From contig NZ_CP155730.1 in assembly GCF_039724765.1 (NCBI RefSeq), forward strand, positions 186,001 through 250,000: 64,000 nt of DNA, read 5' to 3'. Numbering within the stretch: position 1 is the stretch's first letter; the number at the start of each line of letters is the position of its first letter. The DNA is from Sagittula stellata E-37 (lineage in GTDB: Bacteria; Pseudomonadota; Alphaproteobacteria; Rhodobacterales; Rhodobacteraceae). The notes beneath the pieces are model-generated. The model searched no databases. It worked only from the letters and a program-made list of their open reading frames with translations, and was not told the DNA's origin. A program made the position numbers and the translations under genes. Below, one piece after another: positions 44,192-52,891 of the stretch.

Positions 44192-45004
44192 TCAAGGGCG
44201 GAGCAGGGTGAGCTGAGAGTGCTTGTTGCACTGCCGAATATCGCCATCGTTGCCATCTTCCGGATGGCGCTCTTCCGGACGATGGGCGATTACGACGGGG
44301 GCGTTGTTACGGTCCGACAGAATCTGGCTGTCGATGGCGTAGACATGGTCGAGGTGCATCGAATGCAGGACGATCTTCGGTTGGCCTGCGGTTCTCACCG
44401 CGCCCTGTTCGATCAGGACGACCTGCTCTGCGAAGCGACCGACAAGGGTCAGGTCGTGCAGGCTCACGAGCACCAGCCTGTCCCGAGAAAGCCGCTGCAG
44501 ATGCGTGAGCACCTCGAGCTGGTGGTGCAGGTCGAGCGCGCTCGTCGGCTCGTCGAGGATCAGCAGGCGCGGGTCGCGCAGCAGCTTCTGCGCCAGCAGG
44601 ACGCGCTGTTGCTGGCCCCCGGACAGTCGGTCCATGCGCGCGCCTGCAAGCGCCCCGAGATCGAGGTGCGCAAGGACGCGGGCGACCTCGGCCCTGTCGC
44701 GGGCGGTGATCCACCAGCCGAGCCGTTCGCGCCTTCCCAGAAGCACGCATTCAGCGACCGACATTGCTGCGCTGACGGTGAAATCCTGCGGCAGGTAACC
44801 GATCCCCGCAGGGTCGGGCCAGCCGCCCTCCAGCGATTTCTGCCCGTCGTGGGGAATGACCCCGGCCAGCGCCTTCATCAGTGTCGACTTGCCTGCGCCG
44901 TTCGGGCCGATGACACCGACAAGCCCGCGCGAGGGCAGCTCCAGCCCGGCGATGTCCAGCAGGCAGCGGCGGCTTGCGTGGACGCGAAACTCGGTCAGGA
45001 TCAT
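44192..45004 (-). CDS. Iron(III)/siderophore ABC transporter ATPase (FecE/FepC type)
   Basis: A 270-residue ATPase starting at 45004 within the permease stop (ATGA overlap). It has Walker A GPNGAGKST, signature [15 protein letters not shown] and Walker [17 protein letters not shown], the last typical of FecE/BtuD. The C-terminus carries a polar tail (RHPEDGNDGD...) beyond the usual end, possibly read-through into the IS scar region. Last gene of a long metal-acquisition operon. Confidence 0.92.
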   Translation of the reverse strand: MILTEFRVHASRRCLLDIAGLELPSRGLVGVIGPNGAGKSTLMKALAGVIPHDGQKSLEGGWPDPAGIGYLPQDFTVSAAMSVAECVLLGRRERLGWWITARDRAEVARVLAHLDLGALAGARMDRLSGGQQQRVLLAQKLLRDPRLLILDEPTSALDLHHQLEVLTHLQRLSRDRLVLVSLHDLTLVGRFAEQVVLIEQGAVRTAGQPKIVLHSMHLDHVYAIDSQILSDRNNAPVVIAHRPEERHPEDGNDGDIRQCNKHSQLTLLRP

Positions 45005-46044
45005 GAGCGGCCTTTCATCAGGATGACTGCCAGCAGCATCGGGATGCCCGCGATGGCGGTGATGATTCCGACGGGGATCACCGCGCCGGGCGAGAGGATC
45101 TTGCCGGTCACCGAGGCGGCGACGAGCACGATGGCGCCCATGATCCCTGCCATGGGCAGGCCAAAGCGGTGATCTTCGCCCACCAGCGCCCGGCCCACAT
45201 GCGGCGCGATCAGCCCGACAAAGCCGATGGTGCCGGTGAAGCTCACCGCGCCTGCGGTCAGCAGCGCCACTAGCACCAGAACCCGGCGGCGCAGCGCCGC
45301 GACGTCGAGTCCGAGGCTTGCCGCGTTGCTGCTCCCGAGGCGCAGCGCGGTCAGGTTCCAGACCTCGCGCAGCACAAAGGGCAGCGTCAGAAGGAGGATT
45401 ACCGTCAGTACCTTGACGCTGGTCCATGTCGCCTTGAGCAGACTGCCGAAGAGCCAGAAGACGATCTGCTGCAGCACCTCGGGCGCGGCCATGAATTGCA
45501 GCAGCGATTGCAGCGACTGGAAGAAGAACAGCACCGCGATCCCCGCCAGCACCAGCATCTCGGGCGAGGCGCCCCGGTAATGCGCCACAAGCTGCACCAG
45601 CCCGGCGGCGATGAGCGTTGCGGCAAAGGCCGCGACGGGAATACCGATCCAGGTGGCGACCGGCAGCGCCGTGCCGAACAGGATCACCAGTGCCGCGCCG
45701 AAACCGGCGGCGGCGGAAAAGCCCAGCGTGTAGGGGCTCGCCAACGGGTTGGCGAGGATGGTCTGCATGAGCAGCCCCGCAATTCCCAGCGCACAGCCGA
45801 CCAGCGTCGCCATCAGCGTCTGAGGCATGCGCAGGTGCCACAGGATCGTGGCAAGGCGACGGTCCTCGCCCTGCGGTCCGTCCGACAGGCCGCGCAGCAC
45901 TTCGTCCAGCGGCAGCCCCGCCGGTCCGGTCACCAGATCCGCCACCATCAGCGCGCTCAGAACGGCGAAAGCGGCAACAACCGCCCCCGCCCGGGGTATG
46001 CCGGAGCGGTCGAAACCGCTCCGTTCACTTGGTGCAAAGCTCAT
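45001..46044 (-). CDS. Iron(III)/siderophore ABC permease (FecCD type)
   Basis: A 347-residue FecCD-family permease with about ten hydrophobic segments; GLLMQTILANPLASPYTLG and FVGLIAPHVGRALVGEDHR are family hallmarks. Overlaps the binding-protein stop by 4 bp and the ATPase start by 4 bp. It probably works as a homodimer, since only one permease gene is present. Confidence 0.93.
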   Translation of the reverse strand: MSFAPSERSGFDRSGIPRAGAVVAAFAVLSALMVADLVTGPAGLPLDEVLRGLSDGPQGEDRRLATILWHLRMPQTLMATLVGCALGIAGLLMQTILANPLASPYTLGFSAAAGFGAALVILFGTALPVATWIGIPVAAFAATLIAAGLVQLVAHYRGASPEMLVLAGIAVLFFFQSLQSLLQFMAAPEVLQQIVFWLFGSLLKATWTSVKVLTVILLLTLPFVLREVWNLTALRLGSSNAASLGLDVAALRRRVLVLVALLTAGAVSFTGTIGFVGLIAPHVGRALVGEDHRFGLPMAGIMGAIVLVAASVTGKILSPGAVIPVGIITAIAGIPMLLAVILMKGRS

Positions 46045-47126
46045 TCCGCGTGCAGCATGAAGGTGCCGTCCAGTTCAATCGGCAGCCAGTCGGCGTAGAA
46101 CTGCGCCAGCTCGGCCTGCGGATCGACGTCCGCGAAGGCCTCGGGGTGCAGCGCTTTGCCCATGAAGCGGAAGTAGGCGAAATCCGACAGGGTGCGCGAC
46201 CCGCCGTGATAGATGCCATAGACTTCGCTCTCTTGCACGGCGGGCAGATCGGACCAGCCCGGACGCGCGAGATAGGCGTCCATGCGGTCCTGCGCCAAAG
46301 CTGGGTCGGCGGCAAAGCCCATCGGCACGGCGGCGGGCCTGTTCAGCCATTCGGAGCCCGACAGGAAGATCACCTCAGGCGCCTCGGCCAGCACGTATTC
46401 GGGCGACAGCGGCCCCCAGTTCTCGATCTGGCCATTGGCGATGTTGGTCCCGCCAAGCCGGTCGATCACGCCGCCCCACATGCCGCCCGCATAGGTGTTG
46501 CCCACCTCGTCCGGGCCCTTCTGCGCCAGCTCGACATAGACCTTCGGCGAGGCCGTTGCATTCTCAACGCGGGCGGCGGTGTCGGCGGTCATGTCCTCAT
46601 AGAGGGTTGCAAGCGCCTCGGCCCGATCCTCTGTGCCCATCGCTTTCCCCAGCGCGCGGGTCGACGCAAGGTGCGCGTCCAGCGTCTGCGCGTTGTAATC
46701 GAGCACCAGCACGGGGATGCCCGCCGTGTCGAACTGCTGCGCGGACTCACCTAGCGAGTCGTACTGCCAGCCCGCGAGGATCACGAGGTCCGGGTCCGTC
46801 GCCAGCGCCGTCTCGATGGAGAAGGTGCTGCTTTCGGTGTCGCCGACGTCGGGCAGATCGGCCAGCTGCGGGAAGGCGGCGGTGTAGATCTCCCACTGCT
46901 TCGGGCGCCAGTCGGCCCAGGGGCCACGCGACAGGCCGACGATGCGGTCCACCGCACCTTCGCCTGTCACGGCAAGGAAATCCTCGTAGTAGAAGCCCAG
47001 CAGCACCTCCTGCGCGGCGGAGTCGAGCGTCACCTCGCGGCCGCGCAGGTCGGTGATGGTGATCTCGGCCCAGGCGGGCGCGCTCAGCGACAGCAGGGCG
47101 AGGGCGGGAAAGGTCAGGTGTTTCAT
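46041..47126 (-). CDS. Iron(III)/siderophore periplasmic binding protein (FecB type)
   Basis: A 361-residue TroA/FecB-type binding protein with signal peptide ending PAWA at about residue 20. TDLRGREVTLD is the typical opening strand, with DPDLVILAGWQYDS in the middle. The start at 47126 has an AAAGGA ribosome-binding site; an ATG 18 bp upstream is possible. Ligand probably a ferric siderophore or haem-like chelate. No TonB receptor gene is visible in the window. Confidence 0.88.
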   Translation of the reverse strand: MKHLTFPALALLSLSAPAWAEITITDLRGREVTLDSAAQEVLLGFYYEDFLAVTGEGAVDRIVGLSRGPWADWRPKQWEIYTAAFPQLADLPDVGDTESSTFSIETALATDPDLVILAGWQYDSLGESAQQFDTAGIPVLVLDYNAQTLDAHLASTRALGKAMGTEDRAEALATLYEDMTADTAARVENATASPKVYVELAQKGPDEVGNTYAGGMWGGVIDRLGGTNIANGQIENWGPLSPEYVLAEAPEVIFLSGSEWLNRPAAVPMGFAADPALAQDRMDAYLARPGWSDLPAVQESEVYGIYHGGSRTLSDFAYFRFMGKALHPEAFADVDPQAELAQFYADWLPIELDGTFMLHAE

Positions 47127-47140
47127 GGTGTTTCCTTTGG

Positions 47141-47857
47141 TCAATGAAGGCGTTGCGTTCGGGCGTCGCCGGACAGAGTTTGCAGCGCGCCCGGGTCGAT
47201 CACCCGGACACGGCTTGGCAGCGGCAGATCGATGACGCCTGCCTTTTCGAAAGCACGGACCTGCCGCGACACGGTTTCCATGGTGAGGCCCGCCATCTGC
47301 CCCAGCTCGGTGCGGTTCACAGGCAGATGCAGCTCGGCGGGGGCGCCCTGCCGCGCGTGGAACCAGTGCAGCATGGAGGCGACCCGCTCGGAGGCGTTCT
47401 TGCGGCCCAGCAGCACCTGCCAGCGGTGCGCCTCGGCCAGTTGCTCCTGCACCAGCCCGAGCAGGTTGAGCCTCAAGCGTGGCACAGCCTGCGCGATCCG
47501 CTCGAACCCATCTCGGTCACAGGTCAGAAGCCGCACCGCGCCAATGGCGCTCAGCCGTCCCCTGCAGCGGCGCGGGCCGAGAGGCGAGAGCGTCTCGCCG
47601 GGAAAGGTCAACGCAAAGAGCCGTTCGCCGTCCGGCGATGTGGCGTCCTCGCGCAGGCACCCGTCCAGCAGCAAGCCCACGAAGGGCGCGCGCGCGGGAT
47701 CACGGGGAACCGCCTCGTCGCCCTCGTAGAGGTCTTCGGTGAAGACACGGCGGACACGCCGCATCTCGGGCGTGGTCAGCCCCCGGAACAGCGCCGGGCG
47801 AGCGGGACGTGCCGCCGGAGGATGCCCCCATGCGTGAGATTGCGGTGCGATCTGCAT
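47141..47857 (-). CDS. Crp/Fnr-family transcriptional regulator
   Basis: A 238-residue protein with a cyclic-nucleotide-binding-like beta barrel (about 25-135) and a C-terminal HTH whose recognition helix LTMETVSRQVRAFE carries the E-SR triplet of FNR-type DNA readers. It lacks the N-terminal cysteine cluster of oxygen-sensing FNR; three scattered Cys remain. It lies inside the metal operon between the PepSY and binding-protein genes (10- and 14-bp gaps), so it may adjust iron uptake to redox or another signal. Confidence 0.88.
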   Translation of the reverse strand: MQIAPQSHAWGHPPAARPARPALFRGLTTPEMRRVRRVFTEDLYEGDEAVPRDPARAPFVGLLLDGCLREDATSPDGERLFALTFPGETLSPLGPRRCRGRLSAIGAVRLLTCDRDGFERIAQAVPRLRLNLLGLVQEQLAEAHRWQVLLGRKNASERVASMLHWFHARQGAPAELHLPVNRTELGQMAGLTMETVSRQVRAFEKAGVIDLPLPSRVRVIDPGALQTLSGDARTQRLH

Positions 47858-47867
47858 GCCAGCCCCC

Positions 47868-49259
47868 TCACGACACTGCGCGCTTGAGGCGCGGAGCGTT
47901 GGACAGCACCAGAAGATCCACGGCGATCACCGACAGCAGCGCCACCCCCGCCATCGGGAAGGCCATGGCCAGAACCAGCGCCACCAGCACCGCGCCTTTC
48001 CACATCGGCATGTCCGCAGGCACCGGCGGCGCGGCAAGCCGGCCCGCCCCGGCCGGGCGACGTTTCCACCACAGCACCAGCCCCGAGATGGAAACGAAGA
48101 TCATCGCGACAATGAAGGCGGTGTTCAGCGCAAAGTTCCAGACGCCGAGGTCACCCTCGTGCAGCGCGATGCCCCAGGCCATCGCCTTGGCATAGGTGGA
48201 ATAATCGGCGTAGCGCACATCGGCGAGCACGTTGCCCGAGTAGCGGTCGATATGGATCGTCCGGTCCGCCGCCGGGTCCGGCCCGTCGTTCGACATGCTG
48301 TCATGGCTGATCGTCCACACGCCTGACGGGCCGTCGGGCAGGTTCAGGTTGTAGCGCCGGTCAAAGCCCAGCCCGTCGGCAAAGGCCGCAACGCTGTCGA
48401 TGGTCACCGGCCCTTCGATGGCCCGCGTTCCGGCCAGCGAACCCGACAGTGGCATCGGCGTCTGCTCCAGCGTCCAGGGCACCTCATGGGAGCCTTCGTG
48501 GTTCATGCTGGCATGGGTTTCGTCCGACAGGGGCGCGCCCCATTTCTCGGCGGGAAAGGTGTTCCACGCCTGCACCATTTTGCCGCCCCAGATCCCGGCC
48601 CAGCTGAGCCCAGAGATCAGGAACAGCACCAGCACGATCGAGAACCAGAAGGCCGTCACCCCGTGCAGCGACTTCCACAGCGCCCGCCCGCGTTTGTGCA
48701 GCGCCGGCACCAGCATATCGCGCAGGCCCGATCCGTTGCGGGGCCAGTGCAGGTAGAGTCCGGTGATGACCAGCAAAAGCCCGAGACTGGCGGCGGCCTC
48801 GATCAGCAGGTCTCCGGTGGTGCCGATGAGCAGCGTTCCGTGGATATCGTTGGCAAGGTCATACCAGCCTGCCCGCCACGGGAAGCTGTGCAGCACCTCT
48901 GCGGTATAGGGGTCGAGCGTGACGCCGGTGGCGGTGCCCTCAAAGCTCACCCGGAAGACGGCGGCATGGTCGGGGCCGAGGGGCGCGACATACTGGCTGG
49001 CGGTGCTGCCCGGCACAGCAGCCTCGGCCGCGGATTGCAGGGCGCTGACGGGCAGCGGCACCTCGCCGGGGATGACGCTGCGCTTCTCGTCGCCGATGCC
49101 CTGGACATACGCGATCCAGAGCATGACGAGGCCGGTCACGGCCAGCATCAGGAGGAAGGGAATGACGTAGAGCCCGGCATAGAAATGCCAGCGCCACGCG
49201 GCGAAATAGAAGGCGCGGTCACGCTTTTGCGTGTCGGCCGCGTCCAGGGGGGATGTCAT
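47868..49259 (-). CDS. PepSY-associated TM helix protein (iron-uptake reductase type)
   Basis: A 463-residue membrane protein of the PepSY_TM (PiuB-like) family: first helix with FYAGLYVIPFLLMLAVTGLVML, a periplasmic PepSY-like region, helices at about 130-165 and 185-215, a second periplasmic region and three C-terminal helices. Conserved Trp-Arg-W-H motif at about 22-25 (AAWRWHFYAG). Such proteins are linked to siderophore-iron uptake and reduction at the inner membrane. Fits its neighbours. Confidence 0.88.
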   Translation of the reverse strand: MTSPLDAADTQKRDRAFYFAAWRWHFYAGLYVIPFLLMLAVTGLVMLWIAYVQGIGDEKRSVIPGEVPLPVSALQSAAEAAVPGSTASQYVAPLGPDHAAVFRVSFEGTATGVTLDPYTAEVLHSFPWRAGWYDLANDIHGTLLIGTTGDLLIEAAASLGLLLVITGLYLHWPRNGSGLRDMLVPALHKRGRALWKSLHGVTAFWFSIVLVLFLISGLSWAGIWGGKMVQAWNTFPAEKWGAPLSDETHASMNHEGSHEVPWTLEQTPMPLSGSLAGTRAIEGPVTIDSVAAFADGLGFDRRYNLNLPDGPSGVWTISHDSMSNDGPDPAADRTIHIDRYSGNVLADVRYADYSTYAKAMAWGIALHEGDLGVWNFALNTAFIVAMIFVSISGLVLWWKRRPAGAGRLAAPPVPADMPMWKGAVLVALVLAMAFPMAGVALLSVIAVDLLVLSNAPRLKRAVS

Positions 49260-49304
49260 GACTATATGTCCTTGTCCGACGGAAAGAGTTGAAGGCTTTC
49301 GGGG

Positions 49305-49691
49305 TCAGACGGGACGTGGCGGCGCGCGGGCTGCGGCGATGCGCAGGGGCGGGCCTCGGGCAAGGATCTGGTGCTCCCTGCGCCAGAGGTTCACACGGTG
49401 CGCCGCCCCCTTGAGCCGGACGACGGTGAGATCCGGAACGAGCGTCGGTACGAGCCCTGACAGGATGCAGGACGCGCTACGATGATCTTCGTCGGGTGCG
49501 TCACCGGTATCATCGTCGGGGATCGGCGCACCGCTCGCATCGACGGTGATCTCCTGCGGACCGTCCCCGGTACAGATCACGAGGCGTATGCCCTCGGGGC
49601 CGGATACGCGCATGAAGCCGGTCGGCACGACGCTCGTGCCGATCAGCCCCAGAAGCAGCAGCGCCCGTGTTATCGTCCTGAGGAAGGGCAA
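49305..49691 (-). CDS. DUF2946 family protein
   Basis: A 128-residue protein with an N-terminal hydrophobic signal/anchor (about 8-25) and the family's VICTGDGPQEITVDASG motif, then an acidic linker and a Cys near 82. DUF2946 proteins occur next to PCuAC and TonB-dependent copper/iron genes and are small secreted or anchored proteins of unknown role. It starts 3 bp after the PCuAC stop. Confidence 0.8.
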   Translation of the reverse strand: MPFLRTITRALLLLGLIGTSVVPTGFMRVSGPEGIRLVICTGDGPQEITVDASGAPIPDDDTGDAPDEDHRSASCILSGLVPTLVPDLTVVRLKGAAHRVNLWRREHQILARGPPLRIAAARAPPRPV

Positions 49692-49694
49692 GGT

Positions 49695-50168
49695 TTAGTG
49701 GCCGGAATGGTTCGAATGATCGCCGTGATCGTGGCCGGCCATCGCATCCACGGCGAACTCGACCGCGACCTCGCCCGCGTGACGGAAAACCAGCGTGGCC
49801 GGGATCAGGTCGCCCTCGGCGACCTTGTCCTGAAGGCCCATGAACATGACATGCAGACCGTCCGGTTGCAGCGTTGCCGTCTCGCCGGGGGCGATGGGCA
49901 GAGTCATGACATGGGTCATCTTCGCGACGCCGTCGGAATGCTCGGTGGTGTGCAGCATGGTCTGCTCGGCGAAATCGCTGCGGACCTCGACAAGCGCGTC
50001 AGCCTCGCTGCCGTGGTTGGTGATGACCATATACCCGGCGGCGGATTTCGCCGTGGCCATCGGCACCGGCATCCAGGGATGATCAATGTGCAGGTTGCCT
50101 GCAGTGGTATCGTGGGCCGCCAAAGGCGTGGCGAGGGCAAGGAAGATCAGGGTCAGGGCGCGTTTCAT
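49695..50168 (-). CDS. Periplasmic copper chaperone PCuAC
   Basis: A 157-residue PCuAC protein with signal peptide (about 1-18, PLAA/HD). The conserved copper ligands are seen as Met and His in EQTMLHTTEHSDGVAKM and His-x-Met in GLHVMFMGL. A His-rich tail (HDHGDHSNHSGH) is added at the C-terminus and may bind extra copper. PCuAC delivers Cu(I) to the CuA/CuB centres of cytochrome oxidase. The start at 50168 is preferred to a longer frame because the signal peptide begins there. Confidence 0.92.
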   Translation of the reverse strand: MKRALTLIFLALATPLAAHDTTAGNLHIDHPWMPVPMATAKSAAGYMVITNHGSEADALVEVRSDFAEQTMLHTTEHSDGVAKMTHVMTLPIAPGETATLQPDGLHVMFMGLQDKVAEGDLIPATLVFRHAGEVAVEFAVDAMAGHDHGDHSNHSGH

Positions 50169-50391
50169 GACGGTCCTCTTCTGAATTGGCCGGCAATGCC
50201 GGGCATGAGAGAATGGTGAGAGGCACGGGGCGATCTGTCCCATGGCCGGATGACGGAAGGCTCTGATCGGATCTGGCGCCACTCGGGCGCTCGCGCTGCC
50301 GTCTGTCACGCAACGGCATCGCGCGAGAGATCAGGCAGACTGCCGAGGGGTGCGATATATCGGAATGCTCTCGATCCCGACCGCAAGAGGA

Positions 50392-50751
50392 TCAGACGGT
50401 CGGGGGCGCCCGCGCGTGATGCGGGAGCACCGCGGCAAGATCGTGCAGGATCGGGGGCCGGGACGCCCAATCCACCGGATCAAGCGAGAGTTCGGCAAGG
50501 ATGAGGCCGACGGCTGGTTGCGGCAGGCTCGTGACGGCATGAAGCCGACAGGCCTCACAGCCCTTCCCTCCCGACGTCTCTCCCGGCCCGCCGCAGATCT
50601 CCGAAACATCGACCCCGTAAGCCTGTGCAAAGGCGATGGCAGCCTGCTCGTCCGGAGAAGCGATGCGATGCGCGAAGCCGGACGTCGCCAGAGCGACGAA
50701 CAACAGCGCGACAAGCGCGCCGAAGGGGAATGTCCTGATCAGCACTCGCAT
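50392..50751 (-). CDS. Small secreted Cys-containing protein, DUF2946-like
   Basis: A 119-residue protein whose ATG at 50751 starts a signal peptide (MRVLIRTFPFGALVALLFVA, to about residue 28). The mature part has EICGGPGETSGGKGCEACRL, three cysteines in a pattern like the small secreted proteins found with PCuAC/DUF2946 genes. It is probably the first gene of the metal operon, with a 223-bp gap before PCuAC in which no gene was seen. Function unknown; copper or haem binding is conceivable. Confidence 0.6.
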   Translation of the reverse strand: MRVLIRTFPFGALVALLFVALATSGFAHRIASPDEQAAIAFAQAYGVDVSEICGGPGETSGGKGCEACRLHAVTSLPQPAVGLILAELSLDPVDWASRPPILHDLAAVLPHHARAPPTV

Positions 50752-51061
50752 GGTTCTGCTTGCATAGCAGCGATGCCCGAATCCGCAAGCACCCCGATTG
50801 TCGCGCCTCGGCCGAAGCAAGGAATGCTTGAAATACCCATCGTTACCCGGACGTAGCGCATCGACTGCCCCGCTATCTGCGCTATCCAGTCTGCTCAGGG
50901 CGCCTTCCGACCGTCAACATTCTGCGCTCGCAAACGAAACGGGTGTCTTTCCACCAAATGGCGGACAGCCGAACTTCACTGCGTCTTGGACGAACGGCAG
51001 CGATGCGCAGGAAGCGGAACTTTGTAACGTCGCGGTGCCTGCGCTTGACACCTGTGGCAGC
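50752..51061. other. Intergenic, nothing recognised
   Basis: These 310 bp lie upstream of the metal operon and before an IS66 scar. No coding frame, RNA or clear terminator was found. The promoter of the minus-strand metal operon should lie at its left end. Confidence 0.5.
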
Positions 51062-51410
51062 AAACACTGCCGACCTTCTCCGGCAAGTCGAAGCGGGCTG
51101 AGGTCATCCGTTATGCCATCGCCCGGCGCGAGATCTTTGATCGCTTTGCTTCCACACCGATGGGCCGGCAATGGGCTACTCCAACATCGTCGAGCCGGCC
51201 ATCAGGCGCCAGACCATCACGAGGAAGAACAGCCAATTCGCCGGGTCAGACGGCGGCTGAATGGGCCGCCATCGCCGCCTATATCCAGACCTGCAAGGTG
51301 GACAACGCAGATCCGCTGGCGCGGCTCACCCAGACCCTGGGACGTATCGCGAAACCGATGGCCAAGCGCCGAAATCGACGCTCTTACGCTGTGGACCTCC
51401 AAACTCTGAA
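51062..51410 (+). pseudogene. Decayed IS66-family transposase C-terminus
   Basis: Three frames of the plus strand together spell an IS66 C-terminus: GKSKRAEVIRYAIARR, then YSNIVEPAIRRQTITRKNSQ and FAGSDGG, then WAAIAAYIQTCKVDNADPLA, then PSAEIDALTLW. An intact element reads continuously through these motifs, so at least two frameshifts have occurred. No DDE core remains upstream. Confidence 0.8.
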
Positions 51411-51476
51411 CGGCCTCGGTTGCCCGCTTACGGCATAGCCGAGTGGTAATACCTTGAGATTACCAACACTTTTTCC

Positions 51477-52573
51477 ATGAAGCCGCTAGTGATTCTCGAA
51501 TGGTTTAAGGCTCTGACGGTGCGCTTCACCCTCGGCCTGCTGTGGACCGTTTCCGCGACCCTGCTGATGGCGGCGTCTTTCGATATCCATGAGCTGTACG
51601 TGGCCAGTTCATCCACCGGCAACATCACGCTGACCGACAGCCTCGAGAGTCATGCGCCCGGAGCCACAGCGCTCTTCACCTCGACGCCGGACAACGATAC
51701 ATTTTCGAATTCGCTGACCTCTGGCGTGCTGAGGGGCAGGATCACCTGCAGCGATGTCACGATTAGTGGCGCTTCCGGGTCGCAAGGGGAATTCGTCCGG
51801 CCCCGCCCACCGGGTCGTCGGCGATTTCCGCCGTGACCTTTCTTGCCGAAACCGGTTCCCCGCTGGAGGCCTATTTCGTACAACAGGAATTCCTGGTCGT
51901 GATCGGGGATGTCTCTGCCTATCGTCTCGGCGGCAGTGTCTTGCCCTCGGCCAACGCCAATGGCACAGCCATCGCGGCGCAGCTCGACAGCTATTTCGCA
52001 ACAGTCGACAGTGTCACCAGCGCCATCGGGCCAGAAGGCACGACGTTGGTCCACACGGCCACGCTCTCCGTCACCAGTGACGGGTCCGAGCGACTTGGTT
52101 TCCTGCGCGGGAATACCTCCACCAGCGATGCCGATGTCGGTGCCATCAGCTATTCCGATGGCGTCATTCTGAGCGGTGGCAGCCTGGTTTTGCCTGCCGG
52201 ACTGACCAGTTTCACGATCAGTGTCGCCACCGTGGACGACAGCGAGGTGGAGAGTGACGAGGTCTGTGGCCTCTCCGTCGCAGGCATCCCGGCGACCGGA
52301 ACGGATCCAGGACAATGACTCCTTTGTCGTCGTCACCGGCATATCCGATGCGACGCAGGCCGACGGCACTGATCTCGTTCACGTGGTCACGCTTTCCGGC
52401 GCCACTGCGGTCGCACAAGACTTTGCCTTTGCACTCAGCGATATCACGACAACGGCGGCGGACTACGGCACAACGACTTTTTCCGACGGTGTGACGCTCA
52501 ACGGTTCGACCCTGACGATTCCGATCGGGGCTTCCTCCTTCAATGTGACCGTCAGTGGCGCCGACGATCTGCT
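51477..52573 (+). pseudogene. Remnant of Calx-beta-repeat adhesin
   Basis: Several frames on the plus strand are needed. After an N-terminal piece with one hydrophobic segment (51477-51836), frame 51833-52318 and then 52310 onward carry two Calx-beta-like repeats: EGTTLVHTATLSVTS...SYSDGVILSGGSLVLPAG and DGTDLVHVVTLSGAT...TTFSDGVTLNGSTLTIPIG. Such repeats form long arrays in giant RTX-type surface adhesins. At least two frameshifts break the reading frame (near 51830 and 52310). The second repeat runs directly into an ABC ATPase tail at about 52571. Confidence 0.65.
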
Positions 52574-52802
52574 GGACGAGGCGACAAGCGCGCTCGATAC
52601 GCGAACAGAACGCGCGATGTCCCAAGCGCTGGACGGGCTGTCGAAGGTCCGCACGACCATCACCATCAAACACCGGCTCTCGACCATCCGTGAGGCCGAC
52701 CTGGTCGTCGTGATGCAGCGCGGGCGGGTGGTCGCGAACGGCAAACATGCCGCTCTGGCTGCGCAGGGCGGCGTCTATGCCGGGCTTCTGGCTGGTGCGT
52801 GA
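52574..52802 (+). pseudogene. C-terminal fragment of an ABC exporter ATPase
   Basis: In frame with the last adhesin repeat, the sequence becomes LLDEATSALDTRTERAMSQA and continues through the H-loop (TIKHRLSTIREADLVVV) and the usual ending (GRVVANGKHAALAAQGGVYA). This is the Walker B-to-end part of an exporter-type ABC ATPase, such as a type I secretion ATPase. Everything before Walker B is missing. The join falls where adhesin DDLLDEAT and ATPase LLDEAT coincide (52571-52585), pointing to deletion at short homology. Confidence 0.75.
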
Positions 52803-52891
52803 CGACCCATTTCAGCGTCGCACCATCACGGCACGGCGCGTCTCGGACAGCAGGACGAACGCCCACTGGGGGAGACATCGAAGATCTTTTA

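Noticed and set aside
50331..50714. An alternative minus-strand frame overlapping the small secreted protein
   Set aside because: It has an Arg/Ser-rich translation without signal peptide; the overlapping frame starting at 50751 has a clear signal peptide and a Cys motif.
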